Assembly: GCF_001469165.1 (NCBI RefSeq)
Contig: NZ_JABX01000007.1
Location: 1-64,000 of the forward strand
Direction: 5' to 3'
DNA length: 64,000 nt
From: Thiohalocapsa sp. ML1
GTDB lineage: Bacteria > Pseudomonadota > Gammaproteobacteria > Chromatiales > Chromatiaceae
The notes below the pieces were generated by a model. It was not told where the DNA came from, searched no databases, and saw only the letters and a list, made by a program, of their open reading frames with translations. Made by a program: the position numbers and the translations under genes. Shown here one piece after another: positions 1 through 10,404 of this stretch (positions within the stretch are counted from its first letter, which is position 1; each line of letters begins with the position of its first letter).

Positions 1-342
1 GCCCATGCCGCGCTGCCAGGCGGACGACCGCGCATGTGCTCTCTGATCAGCCCAGACGCCGCCGACGCGGCATCGAGCCGCGCCGGCGCCGAGCCGGCTG
101 GAAAGCCGGCGATCCCGGTCAGGCGCGGACTGGGAGCGCCGGCTTTCAGCCTGCCTCGCGTGCCGGGGGCTCGATGCCCCCGGCGCGCGATCTGCGGTGC
201 GGGAGCCGGGCCGTTGCCCATGCCGCGCCGCCGGGCGGACGAGCGCGCATGCGCCCTCTGATCGGCCCGGACGCCGCCGACGCGGCATCGAGCCGCGCCA
301 GCGCCGAGCCGGCTGGAAAGCCGGCGATCCCAGTCAGGCGCG
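1..342. repeat. Two-copy direct repeat with internal hairpins
   Basis: Positions 1-127 and 216-342 are near-identical direct copies with a period of 215 bases and only a few substitutions. Each carries the short palindrome CCGGCTGGAAAGCCGG. The spacer contains the inverted counterpart CGCCGGCTTTCAGCC at about 138-152, so the block can fold into several hairpins. No open frame here resembles a protein. I read it as an intergenic repeat cluster that runs off the left edge, so its full copy number is unknown. Confidence 0.75.
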
Positions 343-621
343 CCGGCGCCGAGCCGGGTGCTTGGTTCAATGTGGTTTCGTCGTCGTCGTCGTCGTTGTC
401 GTAATCGTGGTCATAATAGAACGTTCGCGGTGTTGACGGGCGTTGACTGGAGTGTTGACCTCCAGGTCAACACGGCCACAGAGCGCGGGATGCACTGCTG
501 TCGCGACTGCGGAGCCGACCTGGATGTCGGCTCTCCGGCCCGGCCCGGCCCGGCTACGGGAGGGCAAGTGCTTCGCTGCCGAGTCTCCGCCGTTCCGGCG
601 CCTCACGGCCCCGCGGCGCAG
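343..621. other. Intergenic stretch with a TCG trinucleotide run
   Basis: No supportable gene. A run of six TCG triplets lies at 378-395 and is followed by the imperfect tail TTGTCGTAATCGTGG. The rest is unremarkable GC-rich spacer leading into the mosaic repeat. Confidence 0.5.
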
Positions 622-855
622 AGGTCGGGATCGGTCGCCACTCGGTTCGATTTGGATTGCGATGAGCACGACTCGTCGGTCTGAGGCGAAGCCTCGCTAG
701 CTCGTTGAGGCAAAAGGGCCAAGGGCCAAGGGCCAAGGGCCAAGGGAGCCCGCCTCGGCCCTTGGCCCTTGGCCCTTTGGTTCACTTGCGGGGACGAGCG
801 GGCGGCGCACGACGACGCTCCGTGCCCTGGTTGTTCTGGGCTCTGCCTCGCTAGC
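622..855 (+). repeat. Mosaic dispersed repeat, tandem partial copies
   Basis: Two pieces of the dispersed element lie head to tail. The first (622-701) has the GATCGG...GATTTGGATTGCGATG core and the right end with CGGTCTGAGGC and GCTAG. Its last part (661-694) is identical to 32221-32254. The second (702-855) lacks the left end, carries a large GGGCC hairpin, and ends in GGCTCTGCCTCGCTAG. It matches the right halves of the copies at 10503 and 52377. Confidence 0.75.
713..778. repeat. Perfect 22-bp inverted repeat (GGGCC hairpin)
   Basis: The left arm 713-734 and right arm 757-778 are perfect reverse complements made of AAGGGCC units, with a 22-base loop. This is the largest of several related hairpins in the window. 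There is no T-tract after the stem, so it is not a classical intrinsic terminator. Confidence 0.85.
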
Positions 856-884
856 CCCTAGCCCTGCCGTCGGCGGCGGATTTT

Positions 885-2213
885 TCACTCAGCCGCCGCG
901 GCGAGCCGTCCGGCGCCAAGCTCGGCGACGACCCGGCGGGTGGCATTGCAGAGCTGCACGAGCTGGTCGGCGCTGATGATGAAGGGGGGCATCAGGTAGA
1001 CGAGCCGGCCGAAGGGCCGCACCCAGACGCCGAGCTCGACGAAGCGCCGCTGCACGGCGCGCATGGGCACGGGGTCGGTCATCTCCACCACGCCGATGGC
1101 GCCGAGCACGCGCACATCGCGCACGCCGGGCAGGTCGCGGCAGGGTGCGAGCCCGACGGCGAGGCCGGACTCGATGGCGGCGACCTCGGCCTGCCAGTCA
1201 CGCGCCAGCAGCAGGTCGATGCTGGCGTTGGCGATGGCACAGGCCAGCGGGTTGCCCATGAAGGTGGGGCCGTGCATGAAGGTGCCGGGCGTGCCGGCGG
1301 AGATGGTGGTTGCGACCCGCTCCGTCGCGAGCGTCGCGGCAGCAGTGACATAGCCGCCGGTGAGCGCCTTGCCGACGCAGAGGATGTCCGGCGCGATACC
1401 GGCGTGCTCGCACGCAAAGAGCCGGCCGGTGCGCCCGAAGCCAGTCGCGATCTCGTCCAGGATCAGCAGCACCTCGTGGCGATCGCAGAGCGCGCGCACG
1501 CGGGCGAGGTAGTCGGCGGCATAGAAGCGCATGCCGCCGGCGCCCTGCACGATGGGCTCCAGGATCACGGCGGCGATCTCCTCCGCGCGCTCTGCCAGCA
1601 GCGTGGCGAAGGCGGCGATGTCCGCGTCGGTGCAGGGCTGGCCGAAGCGCGGTGCGGGTACCGGGGCGAAGAGCTGTTTGGGCAGCACGCGCTCGAACAG
1701 GCCGTGCATGCCGGTAACCGGGTCGCAGACGGACATGGCGTGGAAGGTGTCGCCGTGATAGCCGCCGCGCACGGTGAGGAAGCGCACCCGCGCGTGGCGA
1801 CCGGCGGCCTGCTGGAACTGCAAGGCCATTTTCATGGCGACCTCGACCGACACGGAGCCGGAGTCGCACAGAAAGACGTGCTGCAGGGGCGCGGGCGTGA
1901 GGCGCACCAAGCGCTCGACCAGCCCCACCGCGGGCGCGTGGGTGAGGCCGCCGAACATGACGTGCGCCATGCGCCCAAGCTGCTCGGTGGCGGCGGCGTT
2001 GAGCACGGGGTGGTTGTAGCCATGGATGGCGCACCACCAGGAGGACATGCCGTCCACCAGGCGGCGACCATCCATCAGCTCGATCTCGCAGCCGGCGGCG
2101 CCGCGCACCGGGTAGACCGGGTCGCGGTCCAGCGTGGAGGTATAGGGATGCCAGGCGTGGGCGGCGTCGAGGGCGAGGAGCCGCTCGGCGCCGGCGTCCA
2201 GGGCTGCCGTCAT
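885..2213 (-). CDS. bioA: Adenosylmethionine-8-amino-7-oxononanoate aminotransferase
   Basis: This is the BioA step of biotin synthesis. It transfers the amino group of S-adenosylmethionine to 8-amino-7-oxononanoate (KAPA) to give 7,8-diaminononanoate in the cytoplasm. The 442-residue protein has normal length for the family. The fold-type I PLP features are clear: DSGSVSVEVAMKMA near residues 117-130, DEIATGFGRTG at 253-263, and the PLP lysine in GKALTGG (K282). The start ATG overlaps the stop of the upstream small gene as ATGA, so the two are probably translationally coupled. No other bio gene is in the window, so biotin synthesis must be completed elsewhere. Confidence 0.96.
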   Translation of the reverse strand: MTAALDAGAERLLALDAAHAWHPYTSTLDRDPVYPVRGAAGCEIELMDGRRLVDGMSSWWCAIHGYNHPVLNAAATEQLGRMAHVMFGGLTHAPAVGLVERLVRLTPAPLQHVFLCDSGSVSVEVAMKMALQFQQAAGRHARVRFLTVRGGYHGDTFHAMSVCDPVTGMHGLFERVLPKQLFAPVPAPRFGQPCTDADIAAFATLLAERAEEIAAVILEPIVQGAGGMRFYAADYLARVRALCDRHEVLLILDEIATGFGRTGRLFACEHAGIAPDILCVGKALTGGYVTAAATLATERVATTISAGTPGTFMHGPTFMGNPLACAIANASIDLLLARDWQAEVAAIESGLAVGLAPCRDLPGVRDVRVLGAIGVVEMTDPVPMRAVQRRFVELGVWVRPFGRLVYLMPPFIISADQLVQLCNATRRVVAELGAGRLAAAAE

Positions 2214-2566
2214 CCGAGCACCTCGAGCGCACGCACCAACCGCGACAGCTCCGGCACCTGGTCCATGGCGCCCTCCCAGAACCGCCAGTGGCGCACGGCG
2301 GGGCCGTTGCCGACGGTGAGCTCGGCGGTGAAGCCGTTGGCGTCCTCGGGCGCCGGGTGCTCGGCGGGCTCGCCGAGGGCGGCGAGCAGCGCCCCGAGCT
2401 CCTCCATTTGCGCCGGACTTACGGCGCCGTGCACGGGCTTGTGGCTGGTGTAGTCGCCGGCGTCGATGATGAAGCTGCCGTCCTCGGCAACATCGATGTT
2501 CAGCATGTAGTCATCCTGACCGACGACGCGGTACTGAATGCGGGGCAGCGTGGCGGGCTTGGACAT
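2210..2566 (-). CDS. Conserved hypothetical protein coupled to bioA
   Basis: A 118-residue soluble protein beginning MSKPATLPRIQYRV. I chose this ATG because an AGGAG ribosome site lies 7-8 bases upstream; the frame remains open further upstream but with repeat-like composition. No signal peptide or membrane segment is visible. It is acidic, contains the aromatic stretch RHWRFWEGAMDQVPEL near its end, and I do not recognise the family. Its stop overlaps the bioA start by four bases (ATGA), so it shares the bioA transcript. That proximity does not by itself prove a role in biotin synthesis. Confidence 0.75.
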   Translation of the reverse strand: MSKPATLPRIQYRVVGQDDYMLNIDVAEDGSFIIDAGDYTSHKPVHGAVSPAQMEELGALLAALGEPAEHPAPEDANGFTAELTVGNGPAVRHWRFWEGAMDQVPELSRLVRALEVLG

Positions 2567-2735
2567 CGGTGGGCTCCTGTGGATTGCGCGGCGGCAGTGG
2601 GGGTCCGGTTCGGCGGCGTGGTGTCCGCTTCGGGTGGGATGATGCAACGGCTTGGCGGTGCAGCGCGATGGCTTTTGCCGGAGCGCCCTGCGCGGCGCGA
2701 CGGGCGCGCTCGCCGACCGGCGCCGGGCCAGCCCG

Positions 2736-3626
2736 TCAGCCAGATCCCAGCCGCTCGCGCCCGGCGCGGTCGCGGGCAAACTGGTAGGCGGTGCGCCCGC
2801 TGCGGGAGCCGCGCCGCAACGCCCATTGCAGCGCGGCGCGCTCCATGTCCGCGCCGCTCGCGCTGCGCGCGCCGAGCTGCGTCAGCCAGTGCCGGCAGAC
2901 GCTGAGGTACTGCCCCTGGCTGAACGGCTGGAACGACAGCCAGAGCCCGAAGCGATCGGACAGCGAGATCTTCTCTTCTACGCCCTCGCCGTGGTGGATC
3001 TCGCCGTCCTGCAGGTGCGTCTCGCGGTTCTCGCGCTGGAATTCGGGCAGCAGGTGGCGGCGGTTGGAGGTCGCGTAGATCAGCACGTTGTCCGGCGGGG
3101 CGCTGATGGAGCCGTCGAGCGCGGCCTTAAGCGCCTTGTAGCTGCCCTCACCGGCCTCGAAGGAGAGGTCGTCGCAGTAAAGAATAAAGCGCTCGTCGCG
3201 ACCCTCCAGCAGCGTCAGGATGCGGGGCAGGTCTTTCAGCTCGTCCTTGTCCACCTCGATGAGTCGCAGGCCTTGGGCGCGATAGGTGTTGAACAGGGCC
3301 TTGATGAGGGACGACTTGCCGGTGCCACGGGCGCCGGACAAGAGCACGTTGTTGGCACCGCCGCCGGCCAGGAACTGGCGGGTATTGCGGTCGATCTCGT
3401 CGCGTTGCGCATCGATGCAGCAGAGATCCGCAAGCCGCAGCGCGTGCGGGCGGTGCACCGGCTCCAGCCAGCCGGGGGTCGTGCCGACGGGGGCGCGCCA
3501 GCGGAAGGCGTGGGCACCCCAGTCCGGGGCCGGCGGCGGCGCGGGCATGTGCGTCGCGAGCCGCTCCAGCAGCGCGTCGGCGCGCTCAAGCAAGGCGGTG
3601 ATGATGTGCGTGTCGAGGTCAGGCAT
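2736..3626 (-). CDS. DUF815-family P-loop ATPase
   Basis: A 296-residue AAA-like ATPase of the DUF815 family. The Walker A motif GARGTGKSS is at residues 98-106 and the Walker B-like FILYCDDL at 147-154. IYATSNRRHLLPE follows as the sensor region. DUF815 proteins are widespread and their substrate is unknown. The ATG at 3624-3626 lies inside the end of the upstream GGDEF/EAL gene (eight-base overlap), so the two are probably co-translated. A longer in-frame extension to 4148 is antisense-like low-complexity sequence within the GGDEF/EAL gene and was rejected. Confidence 0.88.
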   Translation of the reverse strand: MPDLDTHIITALLERADALLERLATHMPAPPPAPDWGAHAFRWRAPVGTTPGWLEPVHRPHALRLADLCCIDAQRDEIDRNTRQFLAGGGANNVLLSGARGTGKSSLIKALFNTYRAQGLRLIEVDKDELKDLPRILTLLEGRDERFILYCDDLSFEAGEGSYKALKAALDGSISAPPDNVLIYATSNRRHLLPEFQRENRETHLQDGEIHHGEGVEEKISLSDRFGLWLSFQPFSQGQYLSVCRHWLTQLGARSASGADMERAALQWALRRGSRSGRTAYQFARDRAGRERLGSG

Positions 3627-6192
3627 CGCCGGGGCCGGGTTCGAGGTGCGGGCCGGGGAGGGTGGCCGCGAGCTCCGGCGGGACGTCCACCACCGGCAGC
3701 GGCGTGCCGATGGCGAAGCCCTGGACGTAGTCCACGTTGAGCGCGCGGAGCTGATTGATGACGGTCTCGCTCTCGGCCCATTCCGCAATGGTCTTGAGGC
3801 CGAGCACGTGCGCCACCTGGTTGATGGAGGCCACCAGCGCGTAGTTGACGGGGTCGCTCTCCATGTTGCGCACGAAGCTGCCGTCGATCTTGAGGTACTG
3901 CACCGGCAGGTCGCGCAGATAGCCGTAGGACGACAGCCCGCTGCCGAAGTCGTCGAGCGCGAAGCTGCAGCCGAGCGCCGCGAGCGTGTCGATGAAGCTG
4001 CGGGCTTGGCCCAAGTCGCGCATGGCCGCGGTCTCGGTGACCTCGAAGCAGATGCATGCGGGCGGCACGTCGTGGACGTCGAACTGGCGCTTGAGGTAGG
4101 GCAGAAAGCCCTCGTCGCTGATGGAGGTGCCGGAGAGGTTGACCGCATACATGAACTCGCCGGGTGCCTCGCGGTGCCAGGTGCGCATGCGCGGGGCCTG
4201 GGTGCTGAAGAGCTGCTGGATGATCCAGCGGTCCACGGACGGCATCAGGATGTAGCGCTCCGCCGCCGGAATGAACTCATCCGGCGCCACCAGCTCGCCG
4301 TGCTCGTCGAGCATGCGCACCAGGATCTCGAAGTGCGTGCGCTTGTCGGCGCCGGTGAGCGGCATGATGGGCTGTGAATAGAGCCGGAAGCGCCCGCTGG
4401 TGAGGGCCTGGGAGATGGTCGAGACCAGGTGCATCTCGCCGTGGCGGCGGATCAGGGAGACGTCGCTGTCGCGGTACACGTGCACGCGGTCGCGGCCCTC
4501 GCTCTTGGCCATGTGGCAGGCGACGTCGGCCTTGGCGAGCTCCGACGCCGGGCTCTCGTGCTCGGGCAGGAAGGCGGTCACGCCGATACTGATGGCGACG
4601 TCGTAGGAGTGCTCGCGCCAGGTGAACAGGAAGTTGCGCACGGTCTGCATCAGGTCCTCGCAGATGTCGAGCACCTCCTCTTCCGTGTGGTCGGCGAACA
4701 GTGCGCCGAACTCGTCGCCGCCGAGCCGTCCGACGATGACGGCGGCCTCCAGCTTGACCTCGATGATCTTTGCGAGCTGGCCGATGAGCGCGTCGCCGGC
4801 GGCGTGGCCCATGGTGTCGTTGATGACCTTGAACTGGTCGATGTCGATGTAGAGCAGCGCGTGCGGGGTGTCGCTGTCGGCGGCTTCGGCCAGGCGCCGC
4901 CCCATGCGGCGCTCGAACTCGGCGCGGTTCAGGAGCCCGGTGATGACGTCGCGCTGCGCGAGGAAGGCCAACTGCTCGGCCTGGCGCTGCTGCTCGGTGA
5001 GGTCCTGCACCAGCAGCAGGCGCCGCCAGCCGTCGTCGAGGTTGAGCCTGCGCTCGGCAATGCGCACCGGAAAGGGGTGGCTGCCGCCGCGCAGGGCCTC
5101 GATGTCGTAGACGCCGGCGGCCGGGGGCCGCGCTGCCGCGTCGCTGCCGGCGGCGAGGCCCGGCAGCAGCATCGCGATGCCGGCGCCGTGCACGTCGGAC
5201 TCCAACTGGCCGAACATCACCTCGGCGGCGGGGTTGAGCAGCTCGATGCGGCCGGCGGGGTCGAGCATGACGATGCCGTCGGTGGTGGCGTCGAGCACCG
5301 CCTCCAGCTTGCGCTGGTTGGCGACAAGGCGCTGCTGCTCGGCGAGCAGCAGCAGCTCGCGCCGGCGGGTCCAGGCCCAGAGCCGCCAGCCGCCGACGGC
5401 GGTGACGACCACGAGTACCAGCGCCGGGATCAGCGCCGGCAGGGCGGCGACGCCGCCGCCGGACCGCGCCACCACCACGCGCCAGCCCTCCGCGCCGGCG
5501 TGCGGGATGGGGGCGCTCGCGATCTGTGCGGCGAGCAACGGCAGCGCGTCAAGGAGGTGTGTTTCGGCGGCGGATGCCAGGGGCCAAGCCGCGCCGTCGC
5601 GGTGCACCAGGTGCGCGTCGTTGCGGTCGGCCGCGAGCAGGTCCCGCAAGCGCAGGCAGTCGCGGTGCAGCTCCAGCAGCAACCCGGCCACCAGCGCGTG
5701 GTGGACGAGGAGCGGGCGCTCGTTGCCGGGGACGAGATGGGTGTCGATGCGCGGATGCTCGGCGCCGGCGTGCGCCTGCATGTCTACCGCCAGCGCGGCG
5801 GCGGCGTTGCTGTCGCGCACCACGGGGAGCAGCGCGATGAGCGTCGGCAGCGACTGCTTGAGTCGGCTCTCTGCCGCTGCCCACCAGGCCTCGGAGCCGA
5901 CCTGCTCCGGCAGCGCGGTCAGCGTTTCCTGGAGCTCCGGCAGAACGCGCTCCACCCGCACCTGCTCGCGCTGGAACATCAGTGACAGCTCCGCGGCGAT
6001 GTCGCGGGCGCTGTCGGCGGCGGCGTTGGCGCGCTCCAAGCGCGCGAGCCGGAGCCCCTGCGAGAGCTCGAAGGCGATCAGGGCGAGCGCCAGCGCGCCC
6101 GCCAGCAGCAGATAGTTGCGGACGCGGCGGTGCTCGGCGGCGACGAGCGCGGCACCACGCGATGTGGCAAGGCCGTCTGCGGGCGGGAACAT
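3619..6192 (-). CDS. Membrane PAS-GGDEF-EAL cyclic-di-GMP enzyme
   Basis: An 857-residue inner-membrane signalling protein. Membrane segments near residues 27-43 and 252-268 bracket a helical periplasmic sensor region. A PAS domain (about 290-400) follows, then a GGDEF domain with intact RLGGDEF (489-495), then an EAL domain. The EAL signature is FEILVR (glutamate 622 kept), and DDFGSG, KIDGSFV and AEWAESE are also present, so phosphodiesterase activity is plausible. No RxxD inhibitory site is seen just before GGDEF. It probably makes or degrades cyclic-di-GMP in response to a periplasmic signal. It overlaps the DUF815 gene downstream. No strong ribosome site precedes the start. Confidence 0.92.
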   Translation of the reverse strand: MFPPADGLATSRGAALVAAEHRRVRNYLLLAGALALALIAFELSQGLRLARLERANAAADSARDIAAELSLMFQREQVRVERVLPELQETLTALPEQVGSEAWWAAAESRLKQSLPTLIALLPVVRDSNAAAALAVDMQAHAGAEHPRIDTHLVPGNERPLLVHHALVAGLLLELHRDCLRLRDLLAADRNDAHLVHRDGAAWPLASAAETHLLDALPLLAAQIASAPIPHAGAEGWRVVVARSGGGVAALPALIPALVLVVVTAVGGWRLWAWTRRRELLLLAEQQRLVANQRKLEAVLDATTDGIVMLDPAGRIELLNPAAEVMFGQLESDVHGAGIAMLLPGLAAGSDAAARPPAAGVYDIEALRGGSHPFPVRIAERRLNLDDGWRRLLLVQDLTEQQRQAEQLAFLAQRDVITGLLNRAEFERRMGRRLAEAADSDTPHALLYIDIDQFKVINDTMGHAAGDALIGQLAKIIEVKLEAAVIVGRLGGDEFGALFADHTEEEVLDICEDLMQTVRNFLFTWREHSYDVAISIGVTAFLPEHESPASELAKADVACHMAKSEGRDRVHVYRDSDVSLIRRHGEMHLVSTISQALTSGRFRLYSQPIMPLTGADKRTHFEILVRMLDEHGELVAPDEFIPAAERYILMPSVDRWIIQQLFSTQAPRMRTWHREAPGEFMYAVNLSGTSISDEGFLPYLKRQFDVHDVPPACICFEVTETAAMRDLGQARSFIDTLAALGCSFALDDFGSGLSSYGYLRDLPVQYLKIDGSFVRNMESDPVNYALVASINQVAHVLGLKTIAEWAESETVINQLRALNVDYVQGFAIGTPLPVVDVPPELAATLPGPHLEPGPGDA

Positions 6193-6223
6193 GCGGCGTC
6201 GGCGGCGCTACTCCGTGCCGGGC

Positions 6224-7891
<1,668 letters not shown>

Positions 7892-8199
7892 GGTATTTCG
7901 TGGTACCTATTGCGAGCGATTATTGCGATCGATTATTGCGAGTGGTGGCTTGGGTCCGTCGGCTCCGCAGCGGACGAGGCGCGGCGGCGCAGGCCACCGC
8001 CGGCGCGGCCCTCATGGCCGGGGCTCGATGCTCGCACGGCTCGCGTGCAGGCGGAGCGGGCGCTTGCGAGAGCGCCGCGGACAGCCCCGGGATTTTGCGC
8101 GCTGGGCTCCAAAATGTCCAAGCAGCCGGCCGGCGGGCGCCGCTCGCCCGCCGGATCAACAACAAAACAATAGGCGCTCGCGGCGCCGGGAGGATGAGG
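7892..8199. other. Divergent intergenic region between ettA and the mobB fusion
   Basis: About 300 bases without a gene. At 7902-7950 the sequence TATTGCGA occurs three times, spaced about 12-13 bases apart, ending in GGTACC next to ettA. This could be the ettA promoter region. The remainder is GC-rich spacer. The open frame that extends upstream from the mobB fusion into this region has no protein-like features. Confidence 0.5.
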
Positions 8200-9321
8200 A
8201 TGATGCAACGGTGTGTGCCGGTGCTGGGCTTCGTCGCGCCGAGCGGCAGCGGCAAGACCACGCTGCTCTGCAAGCTGATGCCGCAACTGCGCCAGCGAGG
8301 GCTGCGCGTCGGCTGTCTCAAGCGCTCCCACCACCCACTCGTGCTGGACCAGCCCGGCAAGGACAGCCATGCCCTGGCCACGGCGGGGGCCGAGCAGGTG
8401 CTGCTCGCGGCCGCCGGCGGCTGGGGGCTGATGGACTATGCACCGCGGGTGGGGCCGGACGGGCAGATGCCGCTGGCTTCGCTCATTGAGCGCTTCGATA
8501 CCGAGCGGCTCGATCTCCTGCTCATTGAGGGTTTCCGGCAGGAGCATTGCCCGAAGATCGAGGTGCACCGCATCGCCGCCGGCAAGCCGCCGCTCTACCC
8601 GGACGACCCGGACATCATCGCCGTCGCCACCGATGCCCGCCTGCCGCCGGATGCGGCCCCGGTGCGCCTGCCCATCGAGGATCCGGGCGCCATCGCGGAC
8701 TTCATCCTGGCGCGGCTCGAGGGCGGGGGCTTGGCGACCGCGGAGCCGCGCGAGGAGCTGCTGGGGCGGGCGCGGGGGCTGCGGCGCGCCGGCATCGAGC
8801 CGCGCGCCGGCTGGCTCTCGGTGCGGGGCGGTGAGCGCTGCTGGCTGCTGCGCCTGGCCCTTGCCGGCGACGACCCCGGGCCTGCGGACATCATGGCCTG
8901 CGAGATTGCCGGGCCTGAGGCCGCCGACGGCGGGAATGATGGCGCCGACATCCGCATCGCGCAAACCGAGGTACTCATCCACCGGCAGATCTATGCCGCC
9001 GAGCCGCGGGCGCGGGCCATCGTCGGTGCGCGCATGCCCTATACGGCGGCGGTCGGCTTTCAGGGCCGGAGCTTCGAGCCGCTGGACCCGGACGGCCTTG
9101 CGCTGCTCGGCAGCGTGCCGGTGCTGAGCCTTGCGCCCGACGAGATCGCGCACAAGGCGCCCGCGGCCATTGCCGAGTGGCTGGTGGACCAGCCCGTCTG
9201 CATTCTCGCGGGGCAGGGCGCCTACGCGTGGGGCGCGGACTTGGCCGAGGCCCTGGAGCGCGTTGCGCTGCTGGAGCGTTCCGCGCAAGTGTTCTCCCTC
9301 GGGCGGCAGACGGCGGTTTAG
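8200..9321 (+). CDS. mobB: MobB GTP-binding domain fused to degenerate class II aldolase domain
   Basis: A 373-residue two-domain protein. Residues 6-172 are MobB-like: the P-loop APSGSGKT (13-20), the conserved LKRSHHP, and LLLIEGFRQE. MobB assists molybdopterin guanine dinucleotide formation. Residues about 180-370 resemble class II aldolase/adducin domains (HRQIYAAEPRARAIVG, AEWLVDQPVCIL). The zinc-binding H-x-H position reads VGARMP and the later histidine motif reads AGQGAY, so the aldolase part looks non-catalytic. E. coli MobB has only the first domain. I chose the start at 8200 because GGGAGG lies six bases upstream; 8194 and 8203 are alternatives. No other moco gene is adjacent. Confidence 0.85.
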   Translation: MMQRCVPVLGFVAPSGSGKTTLLCKLMPQLRQRGLRVGCLKRSHHPLVLDQPGKDSHALATAGAEQVLLAAAGGWGLMDYAPRVGPDGQMPLASLIERFDTERLDLLLIEGFRQEHCPKIEVHRIAAGKPPLYPDDPDIIAVATDARLPPDAAPVRLPIEDPGAIADFILARLEGGGLATAEPREELLGRARGLRRAGIEPRAGWLSVRGGERCWLLRLALAGDDPGPADIMACEIAGPEAADGGNDGADIRIAQTEVLIHRQIYAAEPRARAIVGARMPYTAAVGFQGRSFEPLDPDGLALLGSVPVLSLAPDEIAHKAPAAIAEWLVDQPVCILAGQGAYAWGADLAEALERVALLERSAQVFSLGRQTAV

Positions 9322-9322
9322 G

Positions 9323-9362
9323 AGGGCCGAGGGCCGAGGGCCGAGGAGCCCTCCTTGGCCCT
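9323..9362. terminator. GGGCC hairpin between convergent genes
   Basis: Three AGGGCCG units are followed by AGCCCTCCTTGGCCCT, which can fold back on them imperfectly. The hairpin fills the whole gap between the stop codons of the convergent mobB fusion and methyltransferase genes, the position expected of a bidirectional terminator. There is no T-tract. Confidence 0.5.
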
Positions 9363-10209
9363 ACTTCTCCGCCGTCAGGTAGCAGATCCAGCCCGCATCG
9401 GCGTCCGCGTTCTCGGCGGGCTCGAAGCAGCCGTCGGCCTCGCCGTCGTCGGTCCATCCCTGCCAGTACACGATAACGCGCCGAAAGCCCGCCTCAAGCA
9501 ACAGCTCGCGGATCTCCGGCAAGGTCCACAGCCGCCAGCGATAGCTGAAGGCGCGCTCAAGCGCTTTGCCGTCTGGCAACGCGAAGTGGATGTGACAGTC
9601 CATCATGCCACTGATCGGGTCGTAGCTCGCCTGCTCCCAGCGATAGGTGAAGCTGCCCTGAGCGTCCTCGACGGCGCGCTCCTCGACGATCTCGCGAAAG
9701 GCGTCGTAGCCGCCGTAGGCGTCCAGGAAGAAGACCCCGTCGGCGGCGAGGGCCCGCTGCACGGCGGCGAAGTAGGCCTTGAGCCTGGCGCGTTCGGCGA
9801 ATAGCCAATAGCTGAAGTTCATCGCGGCGACGAGGTCCGGCGGCTCGTCCGGCGGCGGTGTCAGTACGTCCGCGTGCACAAGCCGCAGGCGGGCGCGCTC
9901 GGCGGGCGCGAGCAGTGGCAGGTTGTGCGTGCCGGCCCAATCGAGCACCGCGGCATCCAGGTCCAGCCCCCGCGCGCGGTTATCCGCATGCCGGCGCACC
10001 CATTCGCAGCAGACGGCGGCGGTGCCGCAGAAGTCCTCGCGCAGCAGGCGGGCGTCGCGCCCGCGCAGCCGGCGGAAGTGCTCGGTGAGGAAGTCCACCT
10101 CCGCCTCCGGGCACTGCACCGCGCGCTCGTAGAGGCGGTGCGGATGTTCGGGGTACGGCGGCGATGCCGGGTGGGCACGCGCGACGGTGGCGGGGCGGCT
10201 CGGGGGCAT
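9361..10209 (-). CDS. Class I SAM-dependent methyltransferase
   Basis: A 282-residue soluble protein with a class I methyltransferase core. LREDFCGTAAVCCEW forms the glycine-rich SAM loop, RGLDLDAAVLDWA carries the acidic residue that binds the ribose, and DLVAAMNFSYWLF is motif post-II. The substrate cannot be inferred. It converges on the mobB fusion and faces tRNA-Ser across about 100 bases. No signal peptide is seen. The start at 10209 has a weak upstream ribosome site. Confidence 0.88.
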   Translation of the reverse strand: MPPSRPATVARAHPASPPYPEHPHRLYERAVQCPEAEVDFLTEHFRRLRGRDARLLREDFCGTAAVCCEWVRRHADNRARGLDLDAAVLDWAGTHNLPLLAPAERARLRLVHADVLTPPPDEPPDLVAAMNFSYWLFAERARLKAYFAAVQRALAADGVFFLDAYGGYDAFREIVEERAVEDAQGSFTYRWEQASYDPISGMMDCHIHFALPDGKALERAFSYRWRLWTLPEIRELLLEAGFRRVIVYWQGWTDDGEADGCFEPAENADADAGWICYLTAEK

Positions 10210-10313
10210 GGAGATAATTTGAAATGAGACTGACGATGGGCTATTTTATCCGGCTCGCGGTTGCGTGCCCGGCCAAACTCAGATCCTGACGGCCAGCGCG
10301 ACCCGATTCTCCC

Positions 10314-10404
10314 GGAGAGGTGTCCGAGTGGCTTAAGGAGCACGCCTGGAAAGTGTGTATAGGTTAACAGCCTATCGAGGGTTCGAATCCCTCCCTCTCC
10401 GCCA
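10314..10404 (+). tRNA. tRNA-Ser (anticodon GGA)
   Basis: A 91-base class II tRNA with a long variable arm. The acceptor stem GGAGAGG pairs with CCTCTCC, the CCA end is encoded at 10402-10404, and the T loop reads GGTTCGAATCC. The anticodon loop CTGGAAA gives GGA, which reads UCC and UCU. Confidence 0.97.

Noticed and set aside
378-400. TCG repeats as a CRISPR or microsatellite locus
   Set aside because: A simple trinucleotide run with no spacers; no CRISPR array with regular repeats and unique spacers was seen anywhere in the window.
1272-2453. 393-codon plus-strand frame opposite bioA
   Set aside because: Typical high-GC shadow: it lies wholly antisense to bioA and its neighbour, has no motifs, and its composition mirrors the complementary codons.
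2736-4148. Long 470-codon frame extending the DUF815 gene upstream
   Set aside because: The extra N-terminal part is Ser/Arg/Ala-rich antisense-frame sequence within the GGDEF/EAL gene; family similarity begins at the internal ATG 3626.
4429-5985. 518-codon plus-strand frame opposite the GGDEF/EAL gene
   Set aside because: Antisense shadow rich in Gln, Val and His; no domain recognised.
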